A stretch of DNA of 64,000 bases from Emmonsiellopsis sp. PD_33 (GCA_032988165.1 JANTQF010000122.1:36179-100178), one strand, 5' to 3'. Shown: positions 36,704-48,725, counted from the stretch's first letter. A program made the numbers and translations. Notes: a model not told the origin generated them from the letters alone.

Positions 36704-37507
36704 CGTGAGGGGCTGGTATATATAGATATCTATTTTTGAATATTTTGGCTTGATTCTCATGTCAATGCATTGTTTCAGCGATTTTGGTGTCATTTTTGAT
36801 CTGAGTGTTCTTTGGCATTCTCATTTTTCTCCCTCTCATTTTTGACTCGAGTTACGTTGATATGTTGATGGACTAAAAGCCATGATTTATTTCCTCCTTT
36901 TATCTTATATCCCCCGTCCGTCCGTTCCGTACCCAGCAGATCGGATTAGAAACAGACTCGTTTAATTCTTTCCCACGTCTCCCTTTTTCCCGCTCACTAT
37001 GTGCATTGGGCGTGGAAAGGAATCAATGCGTAATCATAACTTCATTCATGCTATGTTGATTCAAATAATCCCAACCAAACTGAACCCGGTAACTATGTAG
37101 TCATGGAGGAACACCGATAGACCAACTAACTAAACTAAACTAAACTAATGATATAGGGAAATACAGGGATTGTTCTGGGTAATAATCAGGTGGAAATGGA
37201 ATGGGTAGGACGGAATGCAGGGACGTGATGGAAACAAGGTCGTTAGGAGCGTGCGCGTGCGTGAGTAGGGAGTGGGAGCGTGCGGGGTGAGAGGGATAGG
37301 GCGGTAGCGGGGGCCGCGGTCTAGATGGAGAATAGATGTAGATGGGAGCTGGGATATATAGGAGAGATTAGGAAGCGCGGGTGAGAGGGGAAGCGATGCG
37401 CCAGGTAGGGAATGTAGGAGGCGGGGGAGGAGCGTCGACGGAGGCGATGTATGGAGCCTCGTCTCATCCAGATCGAAGAGGGTACTATTCACCACCAACC
37501 CCACCAC
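36704..37507. other. Convergent 3' intergenic region
   Basis: Between the ends of bystin and the CHMP1-like gene. It holds an AACTA-type simple repeat near 37,124-37,147 and a G-rich tract (37,200-37,440) facing the C-rich coding sequence that follows. No gene recognised. Confidence 0.5.
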
Positions 37508-38322
37508 CTACGCCCTCAACGCCCTCAACCTCGCATCCAACCCGTCCTCCTCCTCCTTCTGCTTCCCCGCCCCAACCCCAACCCCCACCTCCCCCTCCGG
37601 CGCCGCATTCGCCTCCAAATGCTCCCGCATATCCACCCCCGCCTCATCCGCCAACTTCTGCATCAACTTATCCACCTCCTCCTTCCCCTCCCCACCCAGC
37701 GCCTGGTCCTGCACCCCCGCACTAACATCCCGAATCGCACTACTCGCAATCTTAAAATCCTGCGACCGCTCCAGGAACGAGTTCGCCGTCACCAGCACGC
37801 GTTCTAAATTTATCGTGCGCGACGCGCCCTCGAGCGCCTTTGATGCGTAGGCCAGCGAGCGCGCGCGCTCGCGCGTGCTGTAGGCGGCTTTGAGGTCGTT
37901 GACGAGCACCTCGGCCTCGGCGGCTTCGGCGCGCAGCGAGACGTAGCGGTGGTGCTCGCGCACGGCGGATTGGCTGTGGATCTGGGCAATTTGGAATTCT
38001 CGAGATTTCATGGCGCGCGAGGCTTTGTTTTCTTCTGCGAGCCGGGTTTTGTTCGCTTTGTCGGCTTCTTTGCGTGAGCGGGAGGCTAGCATCTAGATAA
38101 TGGATAGGTTAGTTTGGTGGTTATTAGAGAAGGAAAAGTGAGGTATATTGTGTATGGGGGGATGTGAGGATAGAGAGGGTATCCTGTGAAGTATAGCTGG
38201 GCTGATAGCAGGCTGCACTGAGTAGTTCAAGGACAAGATATGTTGGCGGGGGGGGGATGACGATGACGATTTCGTACCTTGACCTCCATCAGCGCTTTCA
38301 TAAGAGGATCTACCGCAGGCAT
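37508..38322 (-). CDS. Divergent CHMP1/Did2-like ESCRT-III (Snf7-family) protein
   Basis: Exons 38322-38278 (MPAVDPLMKALMEVK) and 38092-37508 join in phase 0, giving 209 residues, the normal Snf7-family size. Long charged helices (KEADKANKTRLAEENKASRA, REFQIAQIHSQSAVREHHRY) align by eye with the helix 1-2 hairpin of CHMP1/Did2, and TINLERVLVTANSFLERSQD with its NLEKI region. The tail GKEEVDKLMQKLADEAGVDM is the family's late helix, and the end (EEEDGLDARLRALRA) is an MIT-interacting motif of MIM1 type that binds Vps4. The usual FxLKFxAKxL amphipathic start is absent, so this is probably a paralogue rather than the standard Did2. Endosomal role is inferred from family. Confidence 0.7.
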
Positions 38323-38980
38323 AGTGGCGGTATTGGTCCGTCTATCTCTTCAACAGAAATATACACCAGTCGGAGTGGATGCGGGAGATATCTGGGTCTT
38401 GAATGCTCTCTCTCCTCGTCTTAGCAGGTTGCAGGCAGCGGGATGCAATGATGTCGGCGGATCAAGTCAGCCCTGTCTGGGTGTATTATGTAAGCTTAAA
38501 GGCGGCCTGGCGGACCTCCCAGTCGGGACTAGCGTAGATGGTTATCTTGACGTCCTTCGAAGGTTTCTCTGCTCCTCAACAACAACTTGAAATCTTACAA
38601 CAGTCATGGTCCCAATGATGCTTTGTGATCTAATCCAAGCTGCTCAGACTGTTACATACTCCATTAACAATAAATGATTCAATATTTATCACCCGAGTCA
38701 TGCAATACTGCAATGAAGAACCAGCTCTTCCTGCTGCTCCTGTCCAGGCATCAGGGGTTAGCATCTAGGAACCTTGAAGCCATTTACACTCTGTGAGGCC
38801 AAATCTGACCATTCACGGTGATATGGAATGGAATGGAAATAAGGCTTCACACTGAATTACTTCTTTCCCGGGCTCGATTCGACCAGTTCCAGTGCCCCCT
38901 AGTTGCCTTTCCTAGTTTTTCTTTTCCTCTCGGGGAAAGGCGGACAACGCGGCTGGGGGTTAAAAACCGCCATCAACGCT

Positions 38981-40589
38981 TTAATTTGCCAACCTGTGGT
39001 TCCGACAGCCTTCAGCCCCTCCAAAAGCCTTTTTGAAACAAATCCTCTTGAACTTGATTTCCAGTTCGTTCTCCCCACGATGATACATAGTAACCCGGAT
39101 AGTTCGGTTATGAACGAAAGCCTCAATATGCCATATCTTCACATGAAACTCCGCATCCTCCACGGGATACAACAGAATACCAATCTCTTCCTCTCGCTTA
39201 TCATGGGTCACCACTTCTGCCAATAGGGTTGCGGCAGATGTGATTGTGGCACCTTGATACGTCGGTATCTCGATGATGCTGTCACGGCATCTTCCTTCTC
39301 CGTCCATTTCATCAAATGACCCTATACGTGTGTATCGCTGCACATCCTCGTTTTTTACGAATTCCAAGAAATCTTCTTCAACCTGTTTGACTTTCGCTTG
39401 TTTGACTTTCGAAAGACTTGGGATTCCCGCGATCAGGAAAGGCTTAACAGGAAATCTGAATAGCTTGCGTTTCTCGACGGTTTTCGGAATCAAAGTGAAC
39501 CCACCGCCCACGAGACGGCCCCCAACCGCCGGCATTGTCAGACATTGGAGACGACCGGAGAAAGGGTGCTTTGCCTGAGCCCATCAAAATTTTCCACGTC
39601 CAACAAATATCCCGTTGCTGATAACAAAGCATCGTGTATTGTCTTGTCATACTTGTTATTGGAAAGGCACAGTTGTATATCAGCTATGGCTTGGGGCATC
39701 ACAACTGCTCGGATATGCTCGTGATCGAATCGGACATTATGATTGTTCTCCAGTGTACCTCGTCCTGTTGCACTAGACCGGACGTCTAAACCCGTGTTAG
39801 CATAAGTTATTCCGGTGCCGGAATATAGCTATTATCTTACGGGTTATCTCCCGACAGTCATTGCGCGTCCCTGTGACTTCAGTAACCAGCTCTCCCTTAT
39901 GTTTGTTGCCAGGTTTAGGTACGGCAGGCAATCTGGAGACACGCTTATTTGAAGACCGATTGTCCAAACCATTTTCAACCTCCAGCTGGCCTATATTGAT
40001 CAGGAAAAGGGACCTCTATAACGGGATTGGCATTATATTAGAGACATACTTGCTACCGCTCCGAAATAACAGAGCATCTCTTTGGCAAGGCCAGCTGATA
40101 CTGCGGCTACGTATGGCTGCCGTTCGTCATTTTTGTGGGAATCGGCATAATCGGATGTCCCGCGAATAACGACGGATTGAAAATCATTCCAGCATGTACC
40201 GCGCCGCACTCATCTCCACTTCTAGCACGCATATTGGAGCTACCGTGTACGCGGTGTGCGGGGGGGCGTTTCCTCCTAATGGCTACCATCGCGTTTGCAG
40301 TTGTCGGTCCTGTCACACCAGGCGGGCCTTGGATTTAAATTATCTAATGGGATTGTGCCGGTTACCTATGCTGATATCACGTGTGGATTAGTTCAAATTC
40401 TAACGAGGCTTTCAAATGGCATTTTTATCACCTTTATTGACAAGGCTGAGATAGTTACGCACCCTACTCGGTGGCGCACATCACTGCCCGAAATACAGCC
40501 CACACTCCAACGACTTCGTTCATTCGCTCTATTGCCAAGACTGCTTAAGTGCATAAGGCGACACCGGCATGATCGCGATTTTGGGCCAT
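38981..40589 (-). pseudogene. Decayed nucleoside-phosphorylase (PNP_UDP) NLR-type gene with internal deletion
   Basis: Minus-strand pieces of the fungal PNP_UDP domain are visible in different frames: a start-like MAQNRDHAGVALCT (40589), PPGVTGPTTANAMVAI (about 40,332-40,285, matching LPAGVYGTTSATSVAVQM in the intact gene at 52.9 kb), VEMSAA (about 40,215, for EMEAAG) and VVIRGTSDYADSHKN (from 40,173). The segment between the second and third blocks, about 180 residues in an intact protein, is missing, and stops and frame changes separate the rest. Downstream there are long coherent stretches (LENNHNVRFDHEHIRAVV near 39,750 and the 38981-39535 frame) that may be a C-terminal domain I do not recognise, including a GTAAGA donor near 39,842. 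No function expected. Confidence 0.65.
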
Positions 40590-40766
40590 AATTTTATGAT
40601 CGTAGTAGACCCCGCATGTTATGGAAATATCAGAGTGTGGAGGCACATACCCTAGCCCCATTTTCCGATTTCCCTACTTACCCCTGAATCGCAAACCTAA
40701 ATAAATCTCATCTCCCCCCTTCCGATTCAAATCTAACAGAACAGAAAATACAGCACAGGATCAACC

Positions 40767-41687
40767 CTAATTTTTCTCCCCTTCACCCCGGGGCTCATCT
40801 CCCAATGGCGTCCAGCTCCCCTCCCACACATCCCTCCGAATAACCTCCCTAGCCTCATCCTCAACCTCCCTCCACCCCGGAAACGCCACCAACCACCGCT
40901 CCTCATCTCCCGTACTCTCCCTCCCCACCGCCGCATTCACAGTCGGATACCTCCCAAACGTCTCAATAACCACCTTATGCGTATCCATAAGCATGCACAT
41001 CCAAAACACAAACCCCTCCATCCCCACCTCCCCCGGCGGGCCCTTCATATAAACCCTCGGAAACGCACACACATCCGTCCACACACCACCATCACCCCTA
41101 TACGCATCCCTCACCCCCATCCTCCCCTCAACCGCCTCCCGCGTCCCATTCGTATATCCCACCGCCATCTCCTGCCCCTTCAAACTCTCCTCATGCACCC
41201 ACGCGGCCCCAAACCAAAACCTCGCCACAACCCACCAGTCAAACGAGACCCCCAACGCCTCCCACCGCTCCCACGTATCCGGGCGCTGGTGCGGCGGCAG
41301 CGCGGCCCATTCCCCCGCCAACCGCTGGGATAGGATGTCGAAATATGCGTAGCGGTATCGCACGTCGACGCCGGCGCATAGGGCGCGCGGGGCCTGGTCG
41401 AAGAGGACCTGGAGGCCCAGGGCTTGGAGGGGGAAGTCTGGGGATGACGGTGGTGGGAGGTATTGGAGGAGGTTTGTGGGGAGGTTGGGGAGGCCGAGGG
41501 TTGAAATGGCTTTTAGGGCTGGCCAGGCGAGGTCCTTGATGGTGCTGGCGAAAGTGGTGGAGTGGAAGATTGTGTGGCCGACTGTGGTGAAGTTGAGGGG
41601 GTTGGTTTGGGAGAAGGGCATGCGGGCGAGGGCGAGGTGGGTGAGGAGGGTGGGGGTTAGGATTGTGCTGAGGTTGGGGGGTGGCAT
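40767..41687 (-). CDS. DUF924-family protein
   Basis: A single exon of 306 residues. Two blocks match the DUF924 pattern: GLQVLFDQAPRALCAGVDVR (family LLLxDQxPRxxxxG) and HKVVIETFGRYPTVNAAVGR followed by ESTGDEERWL (family RFGRFPxRNxxLGRxSTxEE). These are bacterial- and fungal-type proteins of unknown biochemical role, predicted all-helical. The fungal copy has a longer N-terminus and middle. Coding sequence is C-rich over most of its 5' part and G-rich at the 3' end, switching near 41,320. Confidence 0.75.
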   Translation of the reverse strand: MPPPNLSTILTPTLLTHLALARMPFSQTNPLNFTTVGHTIFHSTTFASTIKDLAWPALKAISTLGLPNLPTNLLQYLPPPSSPDFPLQALGLQVLFDQAPRALCAGVDVRYRYAYFDILSQRLAGEWAALPPHQRPDTWERWEALGVSFDWWVVARFWFGAAWVHEESLKGQEMAVGYTNGTREAVEGRMGVRDAYRGDGGVWTDVCAFPRVYMKGPPGEVGMEGFVFWMCMLMDTHKVVIETFGRYPTVNAAVGRESTGDEERWLVAFPGWREVEDEAREVIRRDVWEGSWTPLGDEPRGEGEKN

Positions 41688-42458
41688 GGTGGGCGGTGGT
41701 GGTTTGATGGTGTGATGGTGTCGGTGGCTAGTTTTATCTTGTGTGAGGTTTGGCGGGGTGTAGATGGTTCAGTTGCCTATATATACTAACATATTAGCAT
41801 GTGTAGTTATGAATCTTCCTGGGAGCTGAATGCTATACATGCGGGGCCGCTGATGTCATGTCATATTCGGAGCCGAAGATGAATACAGTTAGAGATAGAT
41901 AGGTGGATCAGTAAACCTGAGCCAGGTAGGTGGCATCCTCTATATATCCCGAAGATAAATTCATCCTGCAGGATTCGGACGTGACTATATTTAAACAGAA
42001 CGGTGCCGGCTTGACCTTTTGGAAAACTCAGTTTTATCTACTCCGTAGTCAGCGAAACCAAGTGCTATCGTCCGGCGATGCGGGTGCGTATAGTGAACAG
42101 CTCGAGGATTAGTTAATCACTGAAGCCAGCGCAAAGAAACGATGTCTGTAGAGTCTGCGTTTGTAGAATATCATATCTCATTAGACGAGGGGAGAGAATG
42201 CTGCTAAATATACCGTACATACAATGTGAATGAGATGAGAGCGAAGACCTTTCATAAAAATACATAGCCGCCGAATAACCTACCATGACCTAACCATCCA
42301 TAGGAATCAATAACTCGATCGAGGCACCGGCGGGTGGCCTATATTCAATCCGTAGAAGCCGTCGTCGACAATAGCCCCTGAATGACCCGACGACCCCATA
42401 TCTCTCCGCCAAATCAAATGGATTAGGGGCAATCAAACAACCATCACCCAGATCTATA

Positions 42459-42824
42459 TCACGTCTTCCCCTCCCCCTCTCCCGCTCCCACCGTCCTTGA
42501 CATCTCCCCCTCCCCCGCCCCCGCCGTCCTAGCTATCTCCCCCGTCCCCGCCGCCCCTAATACCTCCCCCTCTGCCTCCCCCTCCCTCTTCCCCGGCTCA
42601 CCCAACAAAACCGTCATCTCCGCACCACCACCACTACGCGTACCCAACAGCCTATCCTCAACCACATTCCTCCCTCCAACAATATTCGCCGCGATAGCCC
42701 CGGCGCCCATGGCGACTAGCGGTAGCGCTTTCATTGCGCCTGGGAGGGCGTTTTGGATGTTTATGCGTTTTGCGAGGTGGGCGGTTTCGGATTTTAGGAG
42801 GGAGGTGGTTGTGGGGGGCGGCAT
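42459..42824 (-). CDS. Small hypothetical protein with one membrane-type segment
   Basis: A single frame of 121 residues. ALPGAMKALPLVAMGAGAIAANIV could span a membrane once. The C-terminus contains an imperfect short repeat (RTAGAGEGEMSRTVGAGEGEG). Strong composition bias (C-rich then G-rich) keeps the frame open and reduces confidence; alternatively this is low-complexity noise. No family recognised. Confidence 0.4.
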   Translation of the reverse strand: MPPPTTTSLLKSETAHLAKRINIQNALPGAMKALPLVAMGAGAIAANIVGGRNVVEDRLLGTRSGGGAEMTVLLGEPGKREGEAEGEVLGAAGTGEIARTAGAGEGEMSRTVGAGEGEGKT

Positions 42825-43800
42825 TGTACGGAGTAGAGGGGGAGTGGGTGGGTTGGGTTTGATGGGAGCTGTTAGATAGCTGGGGAGGTCGAGGAGGAGG
42901 GTTTTGATGGGGTTGCTGGCTAGTTAGGTGGGTGGCCAGGGCTGAGTTTTGTGGTCGTGAGGATGGATTGGAGTGGTTTAGGGGTTATATATATATCGTC
43001 CATGGATCCACGATGGAATGTTTGCATGTTTGACGACAGATTCGGGACAGTCGAGGGAGATTGAGATAGACGGGTGGTTTCTCGTATAATTGTGGCTGGC
43101 TCATGCAGGGCTGCACAGGGATCTCCCTGGTGCATTTAATTCTGGTTGGTGCAGATATCATGCGAATGGCTGCAAGTTTTCAACGCCTTGTTTCTTGACG
43201 GGGAGACGAATGGGTATCTATATTCTGCTTTTGACAGTTCATATTCGACTTCGTTCTTGATGGGTTGAATGTATCGATCTGACACGATGCATACTAGTAT
43301 TCCAACCCCCTAAATTCCACACCCCCTTTTCTTGGCCTGGTTACAGCAGATCAATTCATCGGTGAGTCATTCCAAGTCACCACCCAGCTAATGAATTGAT
43401 ATGCAAATGTTGAATTCAAACATTAACAGTGGAAGCAGATTGCTTTACTTCCCTTTTCTCGGTGGAGAATGGCTGTTTCGTTCACTATGGGTATTTCACC
43501 ATATCGCCTGTCGAGTTTGAATCACCTCCAAATCCCACCACCATTTCTCTATTATTCTTAACATCCCTCGAGCCGCCGTGATATTGCCTTTGCGTGCTCC
43601 GGGGCCTCCACCCTAGCATGCTGAAAATAATCAACTGCCTCGTATTGCGATGAACCACCGGTTCATCGATATCTTTATCCGTCAACGGAGGATCTTGTTG
43701 CATACCAAGCTCCGCATCATCTATCGATTAAGCAGCTTCTCAACTCCTATTCCTTCTAGCCACGACGTATTTACTCGTTCTCGTCTTGGTTGACTGCAGG
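42825..43800. other. Intergenic, no gene recognised
   Basis: Only short frames without splice support on either strand. It contains a TATATATAT stretch near 42,989 in what would be the upstream region of the small gene at 42,824. Confidence 0.4.
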
Positions 43801-44173
43801 ACTCGAGAAAATGAGATAGCTAAGGTGGCCTTACATATGAGAAAGGATGGAAAGGCTGTGAGTAGTGTTTCACCAGCGCTTAACCAGTTGCTGACCAGTC
43901 ATCCCAGCATAACATTCCCGAGGTGAAGAAGTTGGTCCGGAGCCGTGGCCTGCCAATCCCCTGTGAGGGATGTAAAAAGACAGGCAATGGTAAGTTTTTT
44001 ACTGGTGCCACACTGGTGACTGACTGGTAACTGACCGGCGATACTTAGCCTGTTGCAACATTACTAGTACTTGCTCTTCTCCAAGGATGCAGAGTTACGT
44101 TGGGACAAGCACGACCGTGATATGGACCCTTTTGGTGGGTAGGCTTCCCCAGACCTTGCCCACCTCCAGCTGA
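43801..44173 (+). pseudogene. Fragment of a multi-exon gene with a cysteine knuckle, 5' end missing
   Basis: Three segments, 43801-43857, 43908-43989 and 44049-44173, join in phase through GTGAGT/CCCAG and GTAAGT/CTTAG splice sites. They read TRENEIAKVALHMRKDGKA, then HNIPEVKKLVRSRGLPIPCE with CEGCKKTGN, then ACCNITSTCSS and a TGA. The C-x2-C-x6-CC spacing looks metal-binding and resembles the cysteine patch at about 4.18 kb. No start codon is identified upstream. Possibly a remnant of a repeat-borne gene. Confidence 0.3.
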
Positions 44174-44850
44174 TGCATTATGCAATGCAGTACTTCCTAT
44201 GGAATTTCTCAGATAATGAGGAGGTTCTTAACATTTATTTAGGAAAGGTGTTTATCCAGTGCTTCTTGCATAGAGTGACTCTTTCATTATCAATCCTAGC
44301 ATTGATAAGCATAACCCTATATCCTTGCTTGCATCTTACGCATGATGCCTATTTATTTATTCATTAATTTGATATGCGGCACTATGCTTAATACCAGGCA
44401 TTACACAGAGGCCACACTCGTGCGCCTCACATATGATGGGGTCTTCCTAGCAAGAGCACGTCGAGACGCTCCGGGACTGACGGGGTGCGGTACGCGGTTG
44501 GGACTCGGGTCTTCTCATTAACGAACGAACGTGACGCTGAAAACTTGGTACTATCTTTCGCATAACTACAAATTGGGCTGATGATGTGGAAGGCCGGGAA
44601 AAAAGAGTCCAGAGAAAGCGTCCGCTCGAGCACATGGGAGTCGACCAGCATATGCGTTCCCCGACGATGTTCGCAGGGATCAATATAGCCCCAATTGCTG
44701 CGCTTAGCACACCACAAGGTTACTGGATCCCAACTACTATCCTCATCTCAATACAATTACAAATGCCACGTTAACAGTTATCCACGACAGATGCCAAGAT
44801 ACACAAATTACGCGGATGGGCTACCATAGTTGGATGCTGAGGAGCGGAGA
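44174..44850. other. No intact gene recognised
   Basis: Overlapping short frames occur on both strands (for example 44427-44717 minus). None shows a family motif. Confidence 0.4.
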
Positions 44851-45045
44851 TACCATTGCGAGCGATGTGACCTGTCGTTTACCACAAGCAACTGGCTTGC
44901 CAACTTGAAGCACATGGGAACAGCCAAGCACATCCGGAAGGCAGCAGAAAGCCTCAACCCATACCGATGCAAACCCTGTAACATAATATAGGTTTTGCGA
45001 ATAAGCAGAACCTTACCCGCCACTACAAGACGGAGCGCTACCCTC
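44851..45045 (+). pseudogene. C2H2 zinc-finger remnant, frameshifted
   Basis: In frame from about 44,851 reads YHCERCDLSFTTSNWLANLK, then HMGTAKHIRKAAESLNPYRC and CKPCNI: one complete C-x2-C...H...H finger and the start of a second. After a frame change at about 44,990 the second finger continues as GFANKQNLTRHYKTE in another frame. The break gives TAG, so the protein would be truncated. Fingers of this long-spaced type occur in fungal nuclear and repeat-derived proteins. Confidence 0.6.
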
Positions 45046-46072
45046 TCCCTTCTTCCCCCTCCCAACCCCCCGCTCCCCACAGAGCCCAGGCCATGTCATT
45101 TCATGTTTGAGTTTTGGTCTACAAAGGGATTGTGTCCCGGTAGCAAGCTAAGGAAGTAAGAACTACGAAACGGACCAGTGGCACTGTCAACGGCATCAAG
45201 GTCGATTTCTCAATGTCCAAGAAGGAAAATGGCCACGACTATAACCCGCATGGTCGACTCATATCTGCCCTTTGGTTCGGAAGCTAACGGTGACGCTTAT
45301 TTCACACCATTTAATTTGATCATCGAAGACATTGGACGTCCAACGTGGCACGAGATATCTTTACTTCTACTATCGGGTTTCCATAGCCCTTCGTTGTGAC
45401 GCGGGAGAGAAGAGCGGCGCTTAAGAAGAACGAAATCCGCCCGATATAACTGTCAGAATCAGTGAGAGATCACCCATATGATATATCTATTTATATTAAT
45501 CCTCATATCTCTGCTTCCAACCTCTGCGCTGAGGTTGACGACAAAGCTAAGAAGTGATCCATATAGAAGTTGATCGCTGAGATGGGAAGATGGAAATGGA
45601 GCTTCGCCACGCGTCAGCCATTTCTCTATCGTACCACGATCTATTCCGTCTGCGCTCGGTATAGTATTACCTTATCCCAAGTGTGTATGTGACATCTTTT
45701 GCCTTGATTATAATGCTTTGCACACCAGTTGTGCTTGGTCTATATTTTCTACGATCTGGATGTGTGTTTGCATAGTCTCTTTACCCCGGTTTTCTTCATC
45801 TGATGCGGGCTGGGCTACCATGTAGCTGTGCTTGTTCCATTTTGCATGGAGTCTGAGCTGTGCAGTATTGGCTTAAAGCAATATGTTGCATTTTCTTTGC
45901 GATTTTAATGTTGTTATGTATCTTTGCATAGAGATTTGCTAACGGGTGTACATTGGCGTTTAGGATCATAGCTGCACCCTGTGCTGAGGTCTCCTAGTTC
46001 TTCAATCACCAGATCTATTGACGGGTCCAGCAAGTCCCTTGCACCACGCAGGAACAATTTCCCCGGCACTTA
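45046..46072. other. No gene recognised
   Basis: One coding-like frame at 45178-45399 (RPTWHEISLLLLSGFHSPSL) lacks any context. The rest (45,400-46,070) is A/T-rich with no structure recognised. Confidence 0.4.
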
Positions 46073-46730
46073 ATGAATCCTGCGCGGCAAGAAAATTCGG
46101 CTTTATCTATTCTCATGGGCCGCCCTCTGTATGTACTACACGGGTACATTAGCTGCCCCCACGCCGGTTGGTCCTCGAATTGCTACTCCCACCACGCGCA
46201 CCACCCCTATGTGGCAATGCCTGAACCCCTTGGACATTCTTTTGTGTTCATAGGAAATCAACCTGGGAAGCCAGTTCATACCCCCATCATTTTCAACGTG
46301 GCGGAGCGTATAGAGCAGCTAAGATCATACACTGACCCCAAAAGCCCATGTGGAAGCCAACAGCATAGCAGACACACATCCATGAGTCCTATTGGCCATT
46401 GGGGATTATTAGCGAATCAAGCCCAAGTCAACCGGACTCCTTCAGAAACGGAAGAGGATGGGGACGATGAGATGGAGGAAGAAACCGACACCGATGATGA
46501 AATACAAGGGGACTCCGAGCTCCAATCTTCCTCGTCCGAGGAGTCAAGCAACACAGAAAACCCCCGCTAAGTCCTGGGCAGGACGTAAAACTGCCACCCC
46601 AGACAATCTCGGAAGTTGTGGCTATATCGTTACCGGGAGTCTGGAGGAGGAGGAGAAGGGGAAGAGCCCCGTCCACTCATTTGATTTGTCAGAGCAACCA
46701 AGTATCAGCGTCAAAAGTCATACCAAATAG
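46073..46730 (+). pseudogene. Hypothetical acidic-tailed protein, frame broken
   Basis: A frame from 46073 (165 codons) ends in an acidic/serine tail (EEDGDDEMEEETDTDDEIQG, ELQSSSSEESSNTENPR). A second frame then continues with SWAGRKTATPDNLGSCGYIV and GSLEEEEKGKSPVHSFDLSE to 46,730. Both look coding, but I find no clear intron between them, so a frameshift is likely. Family not recognised. Confidence 0.35.
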
Positions 46731-46835
46731 ACCATTTCCAGTCGACCGGAGATTGAAGCGTTATTCAGAGGAATTTATCAACTACGGATATGGATGGAAA
46801 CATAGAAATACCCGCGACCCATACTGCTGAATCTA

Positions 46836-47365
46836 CCATGACCACATTAATATCGCCAACCTCACTGCTGCTATTGACTATTTACGGAGAAACTGCAATC
46901 CGATGCTACAAACAATGGGACGAGTTAACTGGCTCAGCCAGAAAGAAGAGCAGGGGGTATGACTTGTGTCGCTCATGCAATTGTTTAACGGATCTGAAGA
47001 ATATACCATCAGTCCTAAGATGGCCACCAAAATTGCTAACCACGCTTCCGCCATCACACCCTGCGTTAAAGCCAGACTTAGGGTGTCTGGGTATTGAAGA
47101 TGTCCTCATAATATGCCACAGTCGATACAGAATGCAGCCCAGGGAGGACGAGATGGCTTAATATTATGCTTGGCTACACTCATGATGGCCTTCTCAAACA
47201 CCAGGATGATGCAGCAATATGCTATTATACCATTTTTTTTTACCACATTTCATCGCAGAAATACCTGGACCAAGTTGTCACTGGATTCCTTGACAATGTT
47301 CAAGTATCCTGCAGTACCAATACAAGCAGCTGCTCCGTCCGGACTCAGGGACCATAACAAGGAAT
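46836..47365 (+). pseudogene. Degenerate coding-like stretch
   Basis: Pieces in alternating frames read as one protein with stops, for example CNPMLQTMGRVNWLSQKEEQ, SLMQLFNGSEEYTISPKMAT, PQSIQNAAQGGRDG and YTHDGLLKHQDDAAICYYTI. A 350-bp stretch without CpG (47,372-47,722) follows. Consistent with decayed repeat content; no family recognised. Confidence 0.3.
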
Positions 47366-48340
47366 AACCCCGTCTATTCCCAATAGAGCATCTGGGCCCT
47401 GTTAACTCCATGCCTGCAAATTCTGCACCTCTCTTCTATGGCTTTGCAGACCAGGTGCTAAGTCTTTAAACCATCCATGGACTCCTATTCTCTCTTCCTT
47501 CCTCTCCTTCTAACCTGTGAGTGTGACATGTCTCATCCTCTCCTCACTATCAACCTCAACTATGCCTTTCCCTCTGCCTGAAGAGATCAATGCACTAACT
47601 GCTTACTGTTCATTTTCACCATTAATTCTCTTCTACTTTTCTTTGAATTCAGCCCCCTAAAAAGTGGATTTCTCTGCTCTGTTCTTTTGGATATTGAGCC
47701 CCTAAAACCAGGAGGGGTGGATCGATTTAAAGTGCCTACTAGAGTATTTCTACAAATTCTTCCCCTGTGGTGAAGGCCTAATCGGTTGACTTAACACTGG
47801 GGTGAACCTAAGCACCAGCACATGACAATCCCAAGATATAATTTCGATCGACTCTCGGATCCCGAACCCATCGTCTCCACATCAGGCCTCAGTACCGGCC
47901 CGGACTTCCCCAAAATCACAACAACCATGCACCTAGGGGGTGCCTACCCCTTAGTGCAACTGCTCCAAAATACTGCTAGAGGTGGGCGGATACTTTTTTT
48001 GTGCTGGTAACTGTACTGATGTTATCTACATTCATAGGGGGAAATCAATACGTACCACATAAAGATGTATCCCGACTGCAATGACGGCAAGCTGCATGAT
48101 CTTCCATAAGACTGAATTTTGAGGCCCAGCCCTAATACCAGTGACTCTCATGATGGTCCCCAACCTCCTGGCTCTAAACTTTTGGCTGTCCACTTTGCTA
48201 TTGCAGAGGTATAGCCTAATTAACCCTTTGCCACCCTAAGCCCTGATTTCATAACTGACCTCCTATTGTCCCATGACATGAACAGTTTGATTTTTCCTTC
48301 CAGATGGCTGGAGTTGATGGCAGGATACTCGATCCTATTT

Positions 48341-48487
48341 GTCATGACCATGGTATTGACGGTAACAGATAAATATACCATGTACATTCCAATTATCCCG
48401 GGACGTTCCGACTAGGACTGGAGTGCGGAAACATGGGCTGAGGCCTTTTTCAATGAAATAGTCAGATTCTGGGGTCTCTATTTAACA
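48341..48487 (+). mobile_element. Gypsy-type integrase fragment
   Basis: In one frame with a single TAG: VLTVTDKYTMYIPIIPGRSD, stop, DWSAETWAEAFFNEIVRFWG. This matches the integrase core of Ty3/gypsy elements (LTVTDKFSK..FIPG..D WTAEEWA..F...V...GLP). The flanking sequence is too decayed to follow. It is a dead fragment; no long terminal repeats were found. Confidence 0.65.
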
Positions 48488-48725
48488 ACTTTATCCTATC
48501 CTGGAAAATTTACACCTACCTGGCTCAAGCTGGCTGCAGCAAGCTCAGAGGCCATCAAGAACCCCCCAAGCCTTTTTGACAGTATAGCTCTCCTAATTCT
48601 ATCTGTACTTCAAACCTCGGGAAGCAGGACACGTCAGACAACTCTGAAAATATCTTCCCGTCTGACTGGGAAGATGGTTGGGAGGCTGAACAGTCTGGTG
48701 CACATCTTGAGGTAGCACATATTAT

